Assembly (NCBI RefSeq): GCF_037027445.1
Contig: NZ_JBANDL010000002.1
Location: 744,001 to 808,000 of the forward strand
Reading direction: 5' to 3'
Source of the DNA: Lysobacter firmicutimachus
GTDB taxonomy: Bacteria > Pseudomonadota > Gammaproteobacteria > Xanthomonadales > Xanthomonadaceae
DNA length: 64,000 nucleotides
Under the pieces are notes generated by a model that made no database searches, was not told the DNA's origin, and saw nothing but the letters and a program-made list of their open reading frames with translations. A program made the position numbers and the translations under genes. This document shows, piece by piece, positions 17,413 through 26,715 of the stretch (position 1 is its first letter; each line of letters begins with the position of its first letter).

Positions 17413-17602
17413 TCGCGGACGCTTAATCCCTTCCGCCCCCTTCAGCCCTCTTCAGCCTGTTCATGTTTGCCGGGTCGCGAGCGGGCCGCCGCGGCCGTCG
17501 CGTCCGCGGGTTCCGCTTCGACAACCTCACATGAATAAAATCGGTTAAGTCCCGAAGTCCCAAGGTTTTTTTCGGTCGCGGTCGCATGCTAACCTCGCCC
17601 CG

Positions 17603-18811
17603 ATGACCCGACGTCCCTACGCCCGTTGCGCCCTGCTCGGCGCCCTCACCTTGGCGTTGGCCGCCTGCGCTACGCAGGCGCCGACGGCGCCGATCGCTTC
17701 CACCCCCGTCCAGCAGAAAGCCCCGGCTCCGGCCGCGGCGCCGCCTCCGGCGGTCGGCACGCCGGCCTTGCCCGACCCGGTGGTGCCGATGCCGATCGAG
17801 CAGGCGCGCGCGCAGTTCGTGCGCGATACCGCGGCCAAGTACGCGATCGACCCGGCCTACATCGAATCGGTGCTGGCCAAGGCGCAGATCCGCGACAGCA
17901 TCGTCGCGGCGATGTCGCGGCCGGCCGAGGCCAAGCCGTGGCGCGATTACCGGCCGATCTTCATCACCCAGGCGCGCATCGACGGCGGCAAGGCCTTCCT
18001 CGCCGAGCATCGCGCGCAACTGGCGCGGGTCGAGGCCGCGACCGGCGTGCCGGGCGAAGTGATCGTGGCGATCGTCGGCGTGGAAACCAGCTTCGGCAAG
18101 AACACCGGCAAGTACAGCGTGGTCGATGCGCTGTACACCCTGGCGTTCGCTTATCCGCGCAGCGGCGACCCGGCCAAGGCCGATCGCGAGAACCGCCGCG
18201 AGGCTTTCTTCCGCGGCGAGCTCGCGCAGCTGTTCGCGCTCGGCAAGGAAGAGAAGATCGACATCGCCACCCTCACCGGCAGCTACGCCGGGGCGATGGG
18301 CTGGGGCCAGTTCATGCCCTCGAGCTACCGCGAATTCGCGGTGGACGGCGACGGCGACGGCAAGCGCGATCTGTTCACCGATCTCGACGACGTGTTCGCC
18401 TCGGTCGCCAATTACTTCGTCAAGAAGGGCGGCTGGGTGCGCGGCGGCCCGGTGGTGGCGCGCGCCAACCGCGACGCGACCGCGCAGGACTTCGTACCGG
18501 ACAACCTGGACCCGGTGTACTCGCTCAGCGATCTGGCCGCGCGCGGCTATCGTCCGCTGACGCCGGTGGCGTCGACCGAGACCGCGACGCTGCTGAACCT
18601 GGACGGCGTCAACGGTCCCGAATACTGGCTCGGTTTCCGCAATTTCTACGCGATCACCCGCTACAACATCTCCAAGCACTACGGCATGGCGGTGTACCAG
18701 TTGGCGGAAGCGATCGCCGGACGGGAGAATCCCTTGGCCACCGATACCGCATCCAACGCCGTTCCCGCCGCGCCGGCCCGCCCCGCGCCCGCCAAGGCGC
18801 CGCAGGCATGA
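17603..18811 (+). CDS. mltB: Membrane-bound lytic murein transglycosylase B
   Basis: A 402-residue lipoprotein (lipobox LAAC, Cys22) of the MltB family, which cleaves glycan strands of peptidoglycan to 1,6-anhydro ends during wall remodelling. The catalytic Glu161 sits in GVETSFGKNTGKY, and the SYAGAMGWGQFMPSSY segment is the other family hallmark; an EF-hand-like DGDGDGKRD loop is present as in E. coli Slt35. The tail is Ala/Pro-rich. An AT-rich promoter-like region (about 17520-17580) precedes it. It overlaps rlpA by 4 bp (ATGA), forming the mltB-rlpA-dacA group. Confidence 0.95.
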   Translation: MTRRPYARCALLGALTLALAACATQAPTAPIASTPVQQKAPAPAAAPPPAVGTPALPDPVVPMPIEQARAQFVRDTAAKYAIDPAYIESVLAKAQIRDSIVAAMSRPAEAKPWRDYRPIFITQARIDGGKAFLAEHRAQLARVEAATGVPGEVIVAIVGVETSFGKNTGKYSVVDALYTLAFAYPRSGDPAKADRENRREAFFRGELAQLFALGKEEKIDIATLTGSYAGAMGWGQFMPSSYREFAVDGDGDGKRDLFTDLDDVFASVANYFVKKGGWVRGGPVVARANRDATAQDFVPDNLDPVYSLSDLAARGYRPLTPVASTETATLLNLDGVNGPEYWLGFRNFYAITRYNISKHYGMAVYQLAEAIAGRENPLATDTASNAVPAAPARPAPAKAPQA

Positions 18812-20385
18812 GCGGCCACGGCACGAAGCGGCCGCCGATCGCGACGATCGGGCGGCTCGCCGCCGCCGTGCTGCCGCTGGCCCTCGCCGCCTGCGCCAGC
18901 GCCCCCAAGAAATCCAATTCCGAAGCCCTGGCCCTGCCGGACCGCGATCGCGTCCACAGCAGCGGCCTGCCGGCGCACGCGCCGGGACGCGGCAAGAAAT
19001 CGCCTTACGCGCCGGCCCAGGAAGACCTGAGCAAGCGCGGCAACTACAAGGCCGGCGGCCTGTACGCACCGGGGGTCAAGGACTCCACGCCGGACTACAT
19101 CCCCGACGTCGATGCGATTCCCGAGCCGGAGGTCGTCGCCGAGGCGCGCTCGCAGTTCGGCAACCGTTCGCCGTACAAGGTGCTGGGCAAGAGCTACAAG
19201 GTGTTGGACTCGCACGAGGACTACGTCGAGACCGGCACGGCGTCCTACTACGGCCAGAAATTCCACGGCCGCCGCACCTCCAACCTGGAGGTGTACGACA
19301 TGTACGCCTTCACCGCCGCGCACAAGTCGCTGCCGCTGCCGAGCTTCGCCCGGGTCACCAACCTGGACAACGGCAAGGCGGTGACGGTGCGGGTCAACGA
19401 CCGCGGCCCGTTCCACGACGGGCGCGTGATCGATCTCAGCTACGCCGCCGCGGTCAAGCTCGGCATCACCCAGCGCGGCACCGGCCGGGTCGAAGTGCGC
19501 GCCCTGCATCCGGGCGAGGCGCCGCCGCCGGTCTACGCCCGCGCCGCCAACAACCCGCCGCCGGGCAGCGAGAAACCGGTCAAGCCGAGCGCGATCGACC
19601 GTCTGGTGTCGGCCATGCCGATCGCCAGCGCCAACGCCGGCGAACTGCCGCCGGGCGTGCGCATCGCCACCGGCAAGCCGGCGCCGGTCGCCGCGGCCGC
19701 TCCGGTCAAGACCACGGTCGCCACCGGCAAGCCGGCCGCCGCGGCCGCGACGGCCGCCACCGCCACCGCGAGCGCGGCCAAGCCCGCCGGCGGTGCGTAC
19801 GACTACCGCTTCGACATGATGCAGAACGGCAAGTCGATGACGGCGGACGAATTCGACGCCTGGATGAAGTCGCGCCAGGTGCGCGTCGCCACCGGCAAGG
19901 GCGTGCAGCTTGCGCCGCCGAAACCGCTGACCCGGGCCGAGCAGCGCGCCCTGGCCAGGCAGCAGAAGGAACAGGCGCGCGCGCTGGCCGCGGCCGAAAA
20001 GGCCGCGCGCAAGGCCGGCAAGGCCGCTCCGGCGACCGCCGTGGCCGCGACCGCGGCATCGTCCGCGGCCCTGCCGGCACCGCCTGCCGCGCCGCCGCCG
20101 CCGAGCCCGGCCAAGGCCGCCGCGGTGGTCGCCGCCGCGGCGCCGCGCGACGGCGACGTGACCTTGCAGGTCGCCAGCTTCTCCGCCCGCAGCAACGCCG
20201 ATCGCGCCCTGTCGATGCTGCGCGGCGCCGGCATCGACGAGGCCCGGTTGCTCGACGGCAACGCCGCCAACGGCCAGAAGATCTGGCGCCTGCGGGTCGG
20301 TCCACTGCAGGCCGCGGCCGCGCCGGAACTTGCCGCGCGCATCGTCGGTCTGGGGTTCGGCCAGCCCCAGCGCGTGCGCGAGTGA
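18808..20385 (+). CDS. rlpA: RlpA septal-ring lipoprotein with SPOR domain
   Basis: A 525-residue lipoprotein (lipobox LAAC, Cys29). RlpA proteins are lytic transglycosylases acting on denuded glycan at the septum in Pseudomonas. The double-psi beta-barrel is seen around residues 140-230 (ETGTASYYGQKFHGRRTSN, VRVNDRGPFHDGRVIDLS). A long Ala/Lys/Pro linker follows, and a C-terminal SPOR domain (about 450-525, VTLQVASFSARSNADRALSML) targets division sites. It is much longer than E. coli RlpA because of the linker. The ATG is within the mltB stop overlap, so translation is coupled. Confidence 0.95.
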   Translation: MSGHGTKRPPIATIGRLAAAVLPLALAACASAPKKSNSEALALPDRDRVHSSGLPAHAPGRGKKSPYAPAQEDLSKRGNYKAGGLYAPGVKDSTPDYIPDVDAIPEPEVVAEARSQFGNRSPYKVLGKSYKVLDSHEDYVETGTASYYGQKFHGRRTSNLEVYDMYAFTAAHKSLPLPSFARVTNLDNGKAVTVRVNDRGPFHDGRVIDLSYAAAVKLGITQRGTGRVEVRALHPGEAPPPVYARAANNPPPGSEKPVKPSAIDRLVSAMPIASANAGELPPGVRIATGKPAPVAAAAPVKTTVATGKPAAAAATAATATASAAKPAGGAYDYRFDMMQNGKSMTADEFDAWMKSRQVRVATGKGVQLAPPKPLTRAEQRALARQQKEQARALAAAEKAARKAGKAAPATAVAATAASSAALPAPPAAPPPPSPAKAAAVVAAAAPRDGDVTLQVASFSARSNADRALSMLRGAGIDEARLLDGNAANGQKIWRLRVGPLQAAAAPELAARIVGLGFGQPQRVRE

Positions 20386-20458
20386 GCGCGCGCGGCGGGC
20401 GTCAACGGCCTTTTGGGCTGCAAGCTCGGTCGATCTGAGGCAGGATGCACGGTTTCGC

Positions 20459-20482
20459 GGACCGGGTAGGAGCGCCCGGTCC
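20459..20482. repeat. Hairpin between rlpA and dacA
   Basis: An 8-bp perfect stem GGACCGGG/CCCGGTCC encloses the loop TAGGAGCG, which matches part of the REP-like element at 4856 and 30996-31242. There is no T-run, so it is more likely a degenerate REP copy than a terminator. The rest of the 186-bp gap (20386-20571) holds only the dacA ribosome site (GGAGTAG). Confidence 0.4.
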
Positions 20483-20571
20483 GGCCCGATCCGCAGCGTG
20501 CGCCAGGACGGCGGCGCCGGACCCTTCCCGTCCCCGGCCGTTCCGGTAGCGGCCTCCGGAGTAGTTCAACG

Positions 20572-21807
20572 ATGAAATTCCGCTTCACCCCGCGCGCGGC
20601 CGCCCTCGCGCTGTCCTCGGCCTTCCTGGTCACCACCGCCGCCGGCCTGGCCGCCGCGCAGGCGCCTGCGGGGGCGACCGCCGCGCCGGCCGCCGCGCAA
20701 CCGCCGGCCAGCGACGCGTTGCCGGTGCCGCCGCCGCCGGCGATCCAGGGCACCGCCTGGGTGCTGATGGACGCGGCCAGCGGCAACGTCCTGGCCAGCC
20801 ACAACCCCGACCTGCGGGTCGAGCCGGCCAGCATCACCAAGGTCATGACCAGCTACGTGATCGCCGCCGAAATGGCCGGCGGCAAGGTCAAGGACACCGA
20901 CCAGGTGATGATGACCGAGAACGCCTGGCGCAAGGGCGGCGCGGGCACCGACGGCAGCTACTCGGGCTTCGAGGTCAACAAGAGCGCGCCGCTGGTCGAG
21001 ATGGAAAAGGGCATGGTGGTGCAATCCGGCAACGACGCCGCGATCGCCCTGGCCGAACACGTCGCCGGCAGCGAGGACGCGTTCGCCGCGTTGATGAACC
21101 AGTACGCCGCGCGCATCGGTCTGAAGAACTCGCACTTCGTCAATCCGCACGGCCTGTCCGACCCGAACCATTACTCGACCGCGCGCGACCTGGCCCTGCT
21201 CGGCCGCGCGATGGTGCGCGACTTCCCGGTCGCCTACTCGTACAACAAGATCAAGGAACTGACGGTCGGGCCGATCACCCAGCCCAACCGCAACCTGCTG
21301 CTGTGGCGCGATTCTTCGGTCGACGGCATCAAGACCGGCCACCACTCCAAGGCCGGCTACTGCCTGATGGCCTCGGCCAAGCGCGGCGACCAGCGCCTGA
21401 TCTCGGTGGTGATGGGTTCGACCTCCGAGGCGCAGCGCGCCACCGACAGCCAGGCGCTGCTGAACTGGGGCTTCCGTTTCTACGAAACCCACAAGCTCTA
21501 CGACGCCGGCAAGTCCATCGCCAAGCAGAAGGTGTGGAAGGGCGCGTCCGACGAGATCCAGCTCGGCGTCGCCGAGCCGCTGCTGGTGACCGTGCCGCGC
21601 GGCAAGTACCCGCTGCTGAAGCCGAGCATGGACGTGCCCAAGACCCTGGTCGCGCCGATCAAGAAGGGGCAGGCCATCGGTTCGGTCAAGGTCATGCTCG
21701 GCGGCAAGGTGGTCGCGCAGCGCCCGCTGGTGGCATTGGCCGCGGTCGAAGAGGGCGGTTTCTTCAAGCGCCTGTGGGACGAGTTCTGGATGTGGTGGGA
21801 GTCGTGA
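20572..21807 (+). CDS. dacA: D-alanyl-D-alanine carboxypeptidase (PBP5/6 type)
   Basis: A 411-residue periplasmic DD-carboxypeptidase that removes the terminal D-Ala from peptidoglycan stem peptides. A signal peptide (about residues 1-30) is followed by the S11 domain with SxxK at Ser87-Lys90, SGN at 152-154 and KTG at 254-256. The PBP5 C-terminal beta domain and a terminal amphipathic helix (FFKRLWDEFWMWW) for membrane association are present. It follows rlpA as in many Gammaproteobacteria. In those genomes ybeD and lipB come next; here 3.9 kb of accessory genes intervene. Confidence 0.96.
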   Translation: MKFRFTPRAAALALSSAFLVTTAAGLAAAQAPAGATAAPAAAQPPASDALPVPPPPAIQGTAWVLMDAASGNVLASHNPDLRVEPASITKVMTSYVIAAEMAGGKVKDTDQVMMTENAWRKGGAGTDGSYSGFEVNKSAPLVEMEKGMVVQSGNDAAIALAEHVAGSEDAFAALMNQYAARIGLKNSHFVNPHGLSDPNHYSTARDLALLGRAMVRDFPVAYSYNKIKELTVGPITQPNRNLLLWRDSSVDGIKTGHHSKAGYCLMASAKRGDQRLISVVMGSTSEAQRATDSQALLNWGFRFYETHKLYDAGKSIAKQKVWKGASDEIQLGVAEPLLVTVPRGKYPLLKPSMDVPKTLVAPIKKGQAIGSVKVMLGGKVVAQRPLVALAAVEEGGFFKRLWDEFWMWWES

Positions 21808-21870
21808 GGCTGGTGCGCTGAGGTAGCGCAAGCGCGATCCCCGCCCGGCCCCCTTTTCCGACGGGGGGCG

Positions 21871-21907
21871 AACGACGACGAGCCGGCATTGCCGGCTCGT
21901 CGTCGTT
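21871..21907. terminator. Perfect 17-bp hairpin between convergent genes
   Basis: AACGACGACGAGCCGGC and its exact reverse complement flank an ATT loop, followed by a short T-run on the plus strand. It lies between dacA (+) and the PI-PLC-like gene (-), where a bidirectional rho-independent terminator is expected. Confidence 0.8.
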
Positions 21908-21940
21908 TGGGGCGGCGCGCATATCGCCGCGCGGCGTGCG

Positions 21941-23710
21941 TTAGTCGATGCCGTTCATGCTCATCGCCACGTCGGTGGCGCGGGCGTACTCGACGTAGTC
22001 GACGTAGAGCAGGTTGATCACCCGGTCGTGCTCGTTCTCGCGCGGGGTGGCGGCCATCCACGCGCCGAGCTGGCGGTTGGCCTCCTTGGACACCGGCCAG
22101 ACGCCGGTGAACGGGGTCAGGGTCCAGGACAACAGGAACTGGTCGCAGGGCAGCGCTTCGTCGCCGACGCACATGCCGTTGTAGTCGGCGAACTTCTGCA
22201 ACTGGTCGGCGCTCATGCGTTCGAAACTGGTGGTGTTGGAGTAGCGGTCGAACACGCGCAGATCGCCTTGCTCGACCGTCGCCGACTCGGAATCGCGATA
22301 GACCCAGATTCCGGCCGCCGGTATCCGCACCGGATAGTCCTCGTCGCAGACCGCCAGCACCACGCCGCTGTGTTGGACGAAGTCGCGCAGCGGGATCTCG
22401 GCCAGGCGCCGGCCGCGCGGCAGGCCGCGGTACAGCCAAGCGCCGAGCCTGCTTTGCAGCAGTTCGACCAGGTACTCGTACACCGGATTGTCGAAGCCGG
22501 CGTAGTGGGAGAACTTGAGGGTCACCAACTCGCGATGGCCTTCGGCCATGAATCGCGCGATGTCGTCGACGATCTGGGTCAGCGAGGGGCCGGTGATCGG
22601 GCCGTGGGCGACGTACAGCCGGCCGTCGCTCCACTTCGGCCGCAGGTCGAAATAGCGGATGCCGTTGCTGAGCTGCTGATAGAGGTTCAGGTCCTGAGTC
22701 TTGCCCAGGGTCATCAGCGTGCCGTGCTGGTACATGCCGGCATCGTGCGAGGCGCCGGTGGTCAACTGCGGCAACGTGCGCGCGCCGATCCGGTCCAGGT
22801 GGTCCTGCATCCAGCGCGAGCGATCGACGATGCGCGAGCTGGACGCCCACAGGGTGTAGAAGTTCTCCGATTGATGCACCTGCACCGCCTTGTTGCCGCG
22901 GCACGCCACCGCCGGCCGCTGGCCGTCGTCGAATGGCTGCGGTTCGTCGGCGAACACGACCTTGCCCTCGACGATGCTGCCGAACATCTGCATCAGCGCC
23001 GTTCCGTCGCCGGCTTCGTGCACCGCGATCACGTCGCCGTCGTGATTGAGCGCTACGCACGGACGCGCGCCGGCGGCGTAGCGTTGCGGCGCGTCCCAGA
23101 CGATTTGCGGGTCCTGGCCGTGCTCGGCGTCGAGCGCCTCGATCCGGCCGACCCGCAGATACAGATCGCCGTCGTCGGATTCGTGCGCGATCACAATCTG
23201 TCCGGCCTGGTTGATCGCGACGCTGGGGCGGTTGCCGTCGCCCAGGTACAGATTGCCGTTCCAGTCGATCTCGTCGCGGTCCAGCACGAAGCGGCCGATG
23301 TTGCACCAGATCGTCCGATTCCAGGACGACTCGTGCACTTCGATCACCCATTCGCGGTTCATCGCCACGCTGGGCTTGGTGCCGCTGGCGTAGCGGCGGG
23401 CCTGGCCGAAGGCCACGCCGTCCCGGTTCCACACGCCGATGCGGCTGTACAGGCCGTCGCGGTCTTCGCCGCGATGGACTTCGACCAGGTAGTCGCCCTG
23501 CATGGCGATCGCCGGGCGCTGGCCGCGGCCGTAGTCGGCGCCGTCGCCCCAGACGATGGCCATCTGGTCGAGCCGGCCGGTGCGGTAGCTGAGGGTGATG
23601 CCCTGGTCCTGGCACACGGCGAGTACACGGCCGTCGTCGCCCAGCGCGACGTGCGGATGGGTGCCGGCATCGGCGTATTTCAGGCCGAGGCCGAAGAACA
23701 CGTTCTTCAT
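21941..23710 (-). CDS. PI-PLC-like phosphodiesterase fused to an N-terminal six-fold repeat domain
   Basis: A 589-residue protein. The first about 280 residues contain six repeats built on the pattern RPxVAxxxxGxVIxVHE (for example KPSVAMNREWVIEVHE and RPSVAINQAGQIVIAHE), probably a beta-propeller-like module. The second half is a PI-PLC X-type TIM barrel with the catalytic histidines His322 in ASHDAGMY and His369 in VAHGP, plus GIRYFDLRP. Bacterial relatives cleave phosphatidylinositol or GPI anchors without calcium. No signal peptide is seen. The SGNH hydrolase gene lies 133 bp upstream on the same strand, so a two-gene lipolytic unit is plausible. The start has no strong alternative. Confidence 0.8.
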   Translation of the reverse strand: MKNVFFGLGLKYADAGTHPHVALGDDGRVLAVCQDQGITLSYRTGRLDQMAIVWGDGADYGRGQRPAIAMQGDYLVEVHRGEDRDGLYSRIGVWNRDGVAFGQARRYASGTKPSVAMNREWVIEVHESSWNRTIWCNIGRFVLDRDEIDWNGNLYLGDGNRPSVAINQAGQIVIAHESDDGDLYLRVGRIEALDAEHGQDPQIVWDAPQRYAAGARPCVALNHDGDVIAVHEAGDGTALMQMFGSIVEGKVVFADEPQPFDDGQRPAVACRGNKAVQVHQSENFYTLWASSSRIVDRSRWMQDHLDRIGARTLPQLTTGASHDAGMYQHGTLMTLGKTQDLNLYQQLSNGIRYFDLRPKWSDGRLYVAHGPITGPSLTQIVDDIARFMAEGHRELVTLKFSHYAGFDNPVYEYLVELLQSRLGAWLYRGLPRGRRLAEIPLRDFVQHSGVVLAVCDEDYPVRIPAAGIWVYRDSESATVEQGDLRVFDRYSNTTSFERMSADQLQKFADYNGMCVGDEALPCDQFLLSWTLTPFTGVWPVSKEANRQLGAWMAATPRENEHDRVINLLYVDYVEYARATDVAMSMNGID

Positions 23711-23843
23711 GATGGGATTCCCGCGTGATGGCGACGCGCGTCCCTCCGTCGCCGGGCGCGCATGGCGCCGCGAACGCGCGGCGTATCAGCAGGAGCGCGC
23801 GAGCGTCGCGCCTGTGAAGCGCGACGTGCCCGGCATGGCGCGG

Positions 23844-24824
23844 TCAGCGCTTGGACGCGGGCAGGGCGGCGATGATGCGAGCGCGGAAACGGACCGCCAG
23901 GTCGTGGAAACCGGCCTCGGTGGGATGCATCTCGTCGAACCAGTCGCTGTCGTCGGCCAGCACGCCGCGCAGGTCGACATAGTCGAAGGTGGCGGCGAAG
24001 CGCGGATCGGCCTTGAGCGCGCGCAGGACGTGGCGTTCGAAGCCGTCGATCAGCAGGCGTGCGAAGCGGCGGCGCTCGGCCGCGGTGTCGGCGGGATTGC
24101 CGCGCGAGATCGCGCCCAGGTGCGGGCCGATCCACGGCCCGACGCTTTTCTTCAGGGCTGCGGCGACGCCGATGTTGCCCAGGGTCAGCGGGCCGGAGCG
24201 GCCGATCAGGCGAGGGTAGTCGTAAGTATGCGCCAGCACCGGCACCCGCGGCCGCGCCGCGATCGCGGCCTGCAGGAACAGCGCATAGGCCTCGCGCACG
24301 CGCGCGTACTGGCCGCTGTCGAGCACGCGCTGGAAGGCCGCGTCGGCATCCAGACTGCTGTGGCCGGCGAAGGTGCGGGCCAGGAAAGGACCGACGAAAT
24401 CGTTGCCGCCCGCACTGAGCAGGATCAGGTCGAACTCGAAGCGGGAATACCAGGCCATCAGATCGTCGATGTGCTCGCGCACGAACATCGAGCGCTTGGG
24501 CGCCTCGGGATTGCGCGCGGCGTGGTCGCCGCTGCGTTCGACCCGGAAAAACAGCCCGCCCTGGCCGAACAGCGGTACCCCGCGTTCCTCCTCGTCCGGC
24601 GCCGGCGAGACAATCCAGTCGAGCAGGTTCATCGCCAAGGGAGTGGAAAACCAGGAGTCGCCCTCGCAGAACACCACCGGCGTGCGCTGCAGCAGGCCGG
24701 TGCGCTTGAGCGAGGTGTACAGGCTGCGGAACTGGCCGCGCAGCGACAGGGCGGTGGATTGGCTGACAGGCATGGCGCTGATGTCCCACGGCGCGGGGGC
24801 GCCGCTCTGCGGTCCGAGGTCCAC
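23844..24824 (-). CDS. SGNH/GDSL-family hydrolase
   Basis: A 326-residue protein with the four SGNH blocks: FCEGDSWFS (nucleophile Ser in GDSW), a block-II Gly, LLSAGGNDF (oxyanion Asn) and DEMHPTEAGF (catalytic Asp and His). Such enzymes are esterases or lipases, sometimes acetyl-xylan or phospholipid esterases. No clear signal peptide is visible. The GTG at 24824 is the longest start; an ATG at 24772 would shorten it by 17 residues, and neither has a good ribosome site. It is upstream of the PI-PLC-like gene and may work with it on lipids or GPI-like substrates. Confidence 0.85.
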   Translation of the reverse strand: MDLGPQSGAPAPWDISAMPVSQSTALSLRGQFRSLYTSLKRTGLLQRTPVVFCEGDSWFSTPLAMNLLDWIVSPAPDEEERGVPLFGQGGLFFRVERSGDHAARNPEAPKRSMFVREHIDDLMAWYSRFEFDLILLSAGGNDFVGPFLARTFAGHSSLDADAAFQRVLDSGQYARVREAYALFLQAAIAARPRVPVLAHTYDYPRLIGRSGPLTLGNIGVAAALKKSVGPWIGPHLGAISRGNPADTAAERRRFARLLIDGFERHVLRALKADPRFAATFDYVDLRGVLADDSDWFDEMHPTEAGFHDLAVRFRARIIAALPASKR

Positions 24825-25055
24825 AGTGATAACAGATGGGAATTGCAGGCGTTGAGAAACGCGCGGCGGATAATGAGAAGCGGGTCGCGAACGCGGCCGA
24901 TTCAGCGAGCGACGCTCCCGCCGCCACCTTCGCGAAAGCGGGGCGCCGGAGACTTCAGAGCCGTGCGTCGGCGAAGCCCTGGGGGTTCGGCTGCGCGAAG
25001 CGGCGTGCAGCCTGCGTTCGCGGAACCGACGTCAGGGGGGCGAATCGTCCGCTCG

Positions 25056-25601
25056 TCACCCTCGCCAGCGCCGCTTCTCGATCCGGCGCACGTTCGGCTC
25101 GTCGGCGAGCCGGTCCAGGTAATCGGTCAGCCGCAGCAACTCGTCGTCGTCCTCGTCCTCGCCGAGGTACTCGCGCACGCACACCAGGTTGCCGTAGTTG
25201 TCGGCGTGCTTGAACGGACTGTCGTCGACCGCCAGCACCCGCTCCAGCCGGTAGCCATGGCGCTTGAGCTTGCGCAGTTGCTTGCGGCCCTCGTACTCGC
25301 CGGTGTTCCAGTCGCGGCGCAGGGTCAGGCGCGGCGACGCCCACAGGAAGCGCAGCGCACCGTGCGGAAACAGCATCGCTGCCACCGCCGCCGCATAGAC
25401 CTCGCCCGACGAGGTCCATACGCCGACGTGGTAGCGCGCCAGGACGTGGTCGAGGAAGCGCTGCAGATGCGGCCGGCGATAGACGTGGTAGTGCAGGGCG
25501 AAGAAGTCCGCGGGCCGGTCGAGTTCGACTTCGCTGGCATGGATCAGCGTCTCGTCGAGATCGAGCACCAGCAGCAAGCGGTCGTGGACGGCGGCAGTCA
25601 T
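25056..25601 (-). CDS. FCP1/NIF-type HAD phosphatase
   Basis: A 181-residue HAD protein of the FCP1-homology (NLI-interacting factor) type. The DxDxT nucleophile motif is LVLDLDETLIHAS near the N-terminus, with GVWTSSGEVYAAAV (motif II Thr/Ser) and AVDDSPFKHADNYGN (motif IV Asp pair). In eukaryotes this family dephosphorylates RNA polymerase CTD; bacterial members act on unknown phosphoproteins or small molecules. The ATG gives the domain starting directly at the active strand. It is divergent from ybeD. The 231 bp separating it from the SGNH gene show nothing else. Confidence 0.85.
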   Translation of the reverse strand: MTAAVHDRLLLVLDLDETLIHASEVELDRPADFFALHYHVYRRPHLQRFLDHVLARYHVGVWTSSGEVYAAAVAAMLFPHGALRFLWASPRLTLRRDWNTGEYEGRKQLRKLKRHGYRLERVLAVDDSPFKHADNYGNLVCVREYLGEDEDDDELLRLTDYLDRLADEPNVRRIEKRRWRG

Positions 25602-25750
25602 GGCCGGAGTCTGGCACGACCCGGTCCTGTGCCGATCCTGGCGCTCCGTCCCGGCGATCCACGCCCCGCCCCCCGCCGTTCCAGCGCCGGCACGCCGCCG
25701 TCCCACCGCTGCGCTTGGGTTGCCCCGGCGGCGGACCCATAATGGCCGCC

Positions 25751-26029
25751 ATGGACCTTCATTCCGACAATCCCGACCACGGCTTCCAGTTTCCCGGTGT
25801 GTTCGAGCTCAGCGCGATGGGCTCGGCGGAGGCCGGGCTGGAGCGCGAGCTGCCGCAGCGGCTGCTGCAGGCCGGGCTCGACGTGCTGACCGAAACCATC
25901 CAGTGGAAGCATTCCTCGACCGGCAAATACGTGTCGGTACGGATCAGCTTCCGCGCCCAGGACCGCGCCCAGTACGATCTGGCCCACCAGGTGCTGCGTG
26001 ACCATCCGGAAGTGAAGTGGACGCTCTGA
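25751..26029 (+). CDS. ybeD: YbeD/DUF493 family protein
   Basis: A 92-residue cytoplasmic protein with the small ferredoxin-like fold of YbeD, containing [14 protein letters not shown] and [20 protein letters not shown]. It is found next to lipB across Proteobacteria, and a regulatory role near lipoate synthesis has been proposed but not shown. Two ATG codons (25742 and 25751) are possible; the second matches the usual N-terminus better. The end overlaps the GTG start of lipB by 13 bp. Confidence 0.9.
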   Translation: MDLHSDNPDHGFQFPGVFELSAMGSAEAGLERELPQRLLQAGLDVLTETIQWKHSSTGKYVSVRISFRAQDRAQYDLAHQVLRDHPEVKWTL

Positions 26030-26715
26030 TCGACACCGTCGCCGAAGTGTTGGGCGCCGGCGCCGCGGCGCCGCCGCCGGCGCAGTTGCGCGACCTCGGC
26101 CGCCAGCCCTACGAGCCGGTGTGGCGGGCGATGCAGGCTTTCACCGACGCCCGCGACGGCGGCACCGCCGACGAGCTGTGGCTGGTCGAGCACGATCCGG
26201 TGTTCACCCTCGGCCAGGCCGGCAAGGACGAGCATGTGCTGATGCCGGGCGACATCCCGGTGATCCACGTCGACCGCGGCGGCCAGGTGACCTACCACGG
26301 CCCCGGCCAGATCGTGCTGTATCCGCTGCTGGACCTGCGTCGGCTCAGGGTCGGGGTGCGCGAGTACGTCGACCGGATCGAGCAGGCGGTGATCGACACC
26401 CTGGCCGAATGGAACATCGAAGGCGCGCGCCGCGACGGCGCCCCGGGCGTGTACGTGGCCGGGGCCAAGGTCATGGCCCTGGGCATCCGGGTCCGCCGCG
26501 GCTGCACCTTCCACGGCCTGGCGTTCAACATCGCCATGGACCTGGAGCCCTACCGCCGGATCAACCCCTGCGGCTACCAGGGGCTGCAGGTGACCTCGGT
26601 GGTAGACTTGGGCGGCCCCTCGGGCATGGACCAGGTCAAGCCGATGCTGGTGGCGCAGATCGCGCGCCAGTTCGGGCTGACCGTCGAGGACGCGGCGCCG
26701 CCGAGCTTCGCCTAG
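26017..26715 (+). CDS. lipB: Octanoyltransferase LipB
   Basis: A 232-residue enzyme that transfers octanoate from acyl carrier protein to lipoyl domains, the first step of lipoate synthesis. The family signature is visible: [32 protein letters not shown], the Lys-containing [19 protein letters not shown], and the catalytic Cys in NPCGYQGL. The GTG start lies within the last codons of ybeD, indicating coupling. lipA follows after 167 bp. Confidence 0.95.
   Translation: MDALIDTVAEVLGAGAAAPPPAQLRDLGRQPYEPVWRAMQAFTDARDGGTADELWLVEHDPVFTLGQAGKDEHVLMPGDIPVIHVDRGGQVTYHGPGQIVLYPLLDLRRLRVGVREYVDRIEQAVIDTLAEWNIEGARRDGAPGVYVAGAKVMALGIRVRRGCTFHGLAFNIAMDLEPYRRINPCGYQGLQVTSVVDLGGPSGMDQVKPMLVAQIARQFGLTVEDAAPPSFA

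Noticed and set aside
24773..24824. GTG start of the SGNH hydrolase as a certain start
   Set aside because: Kept as the longest start, but an ATG at 24772 is equally possible since neither has a clear ribosome site.
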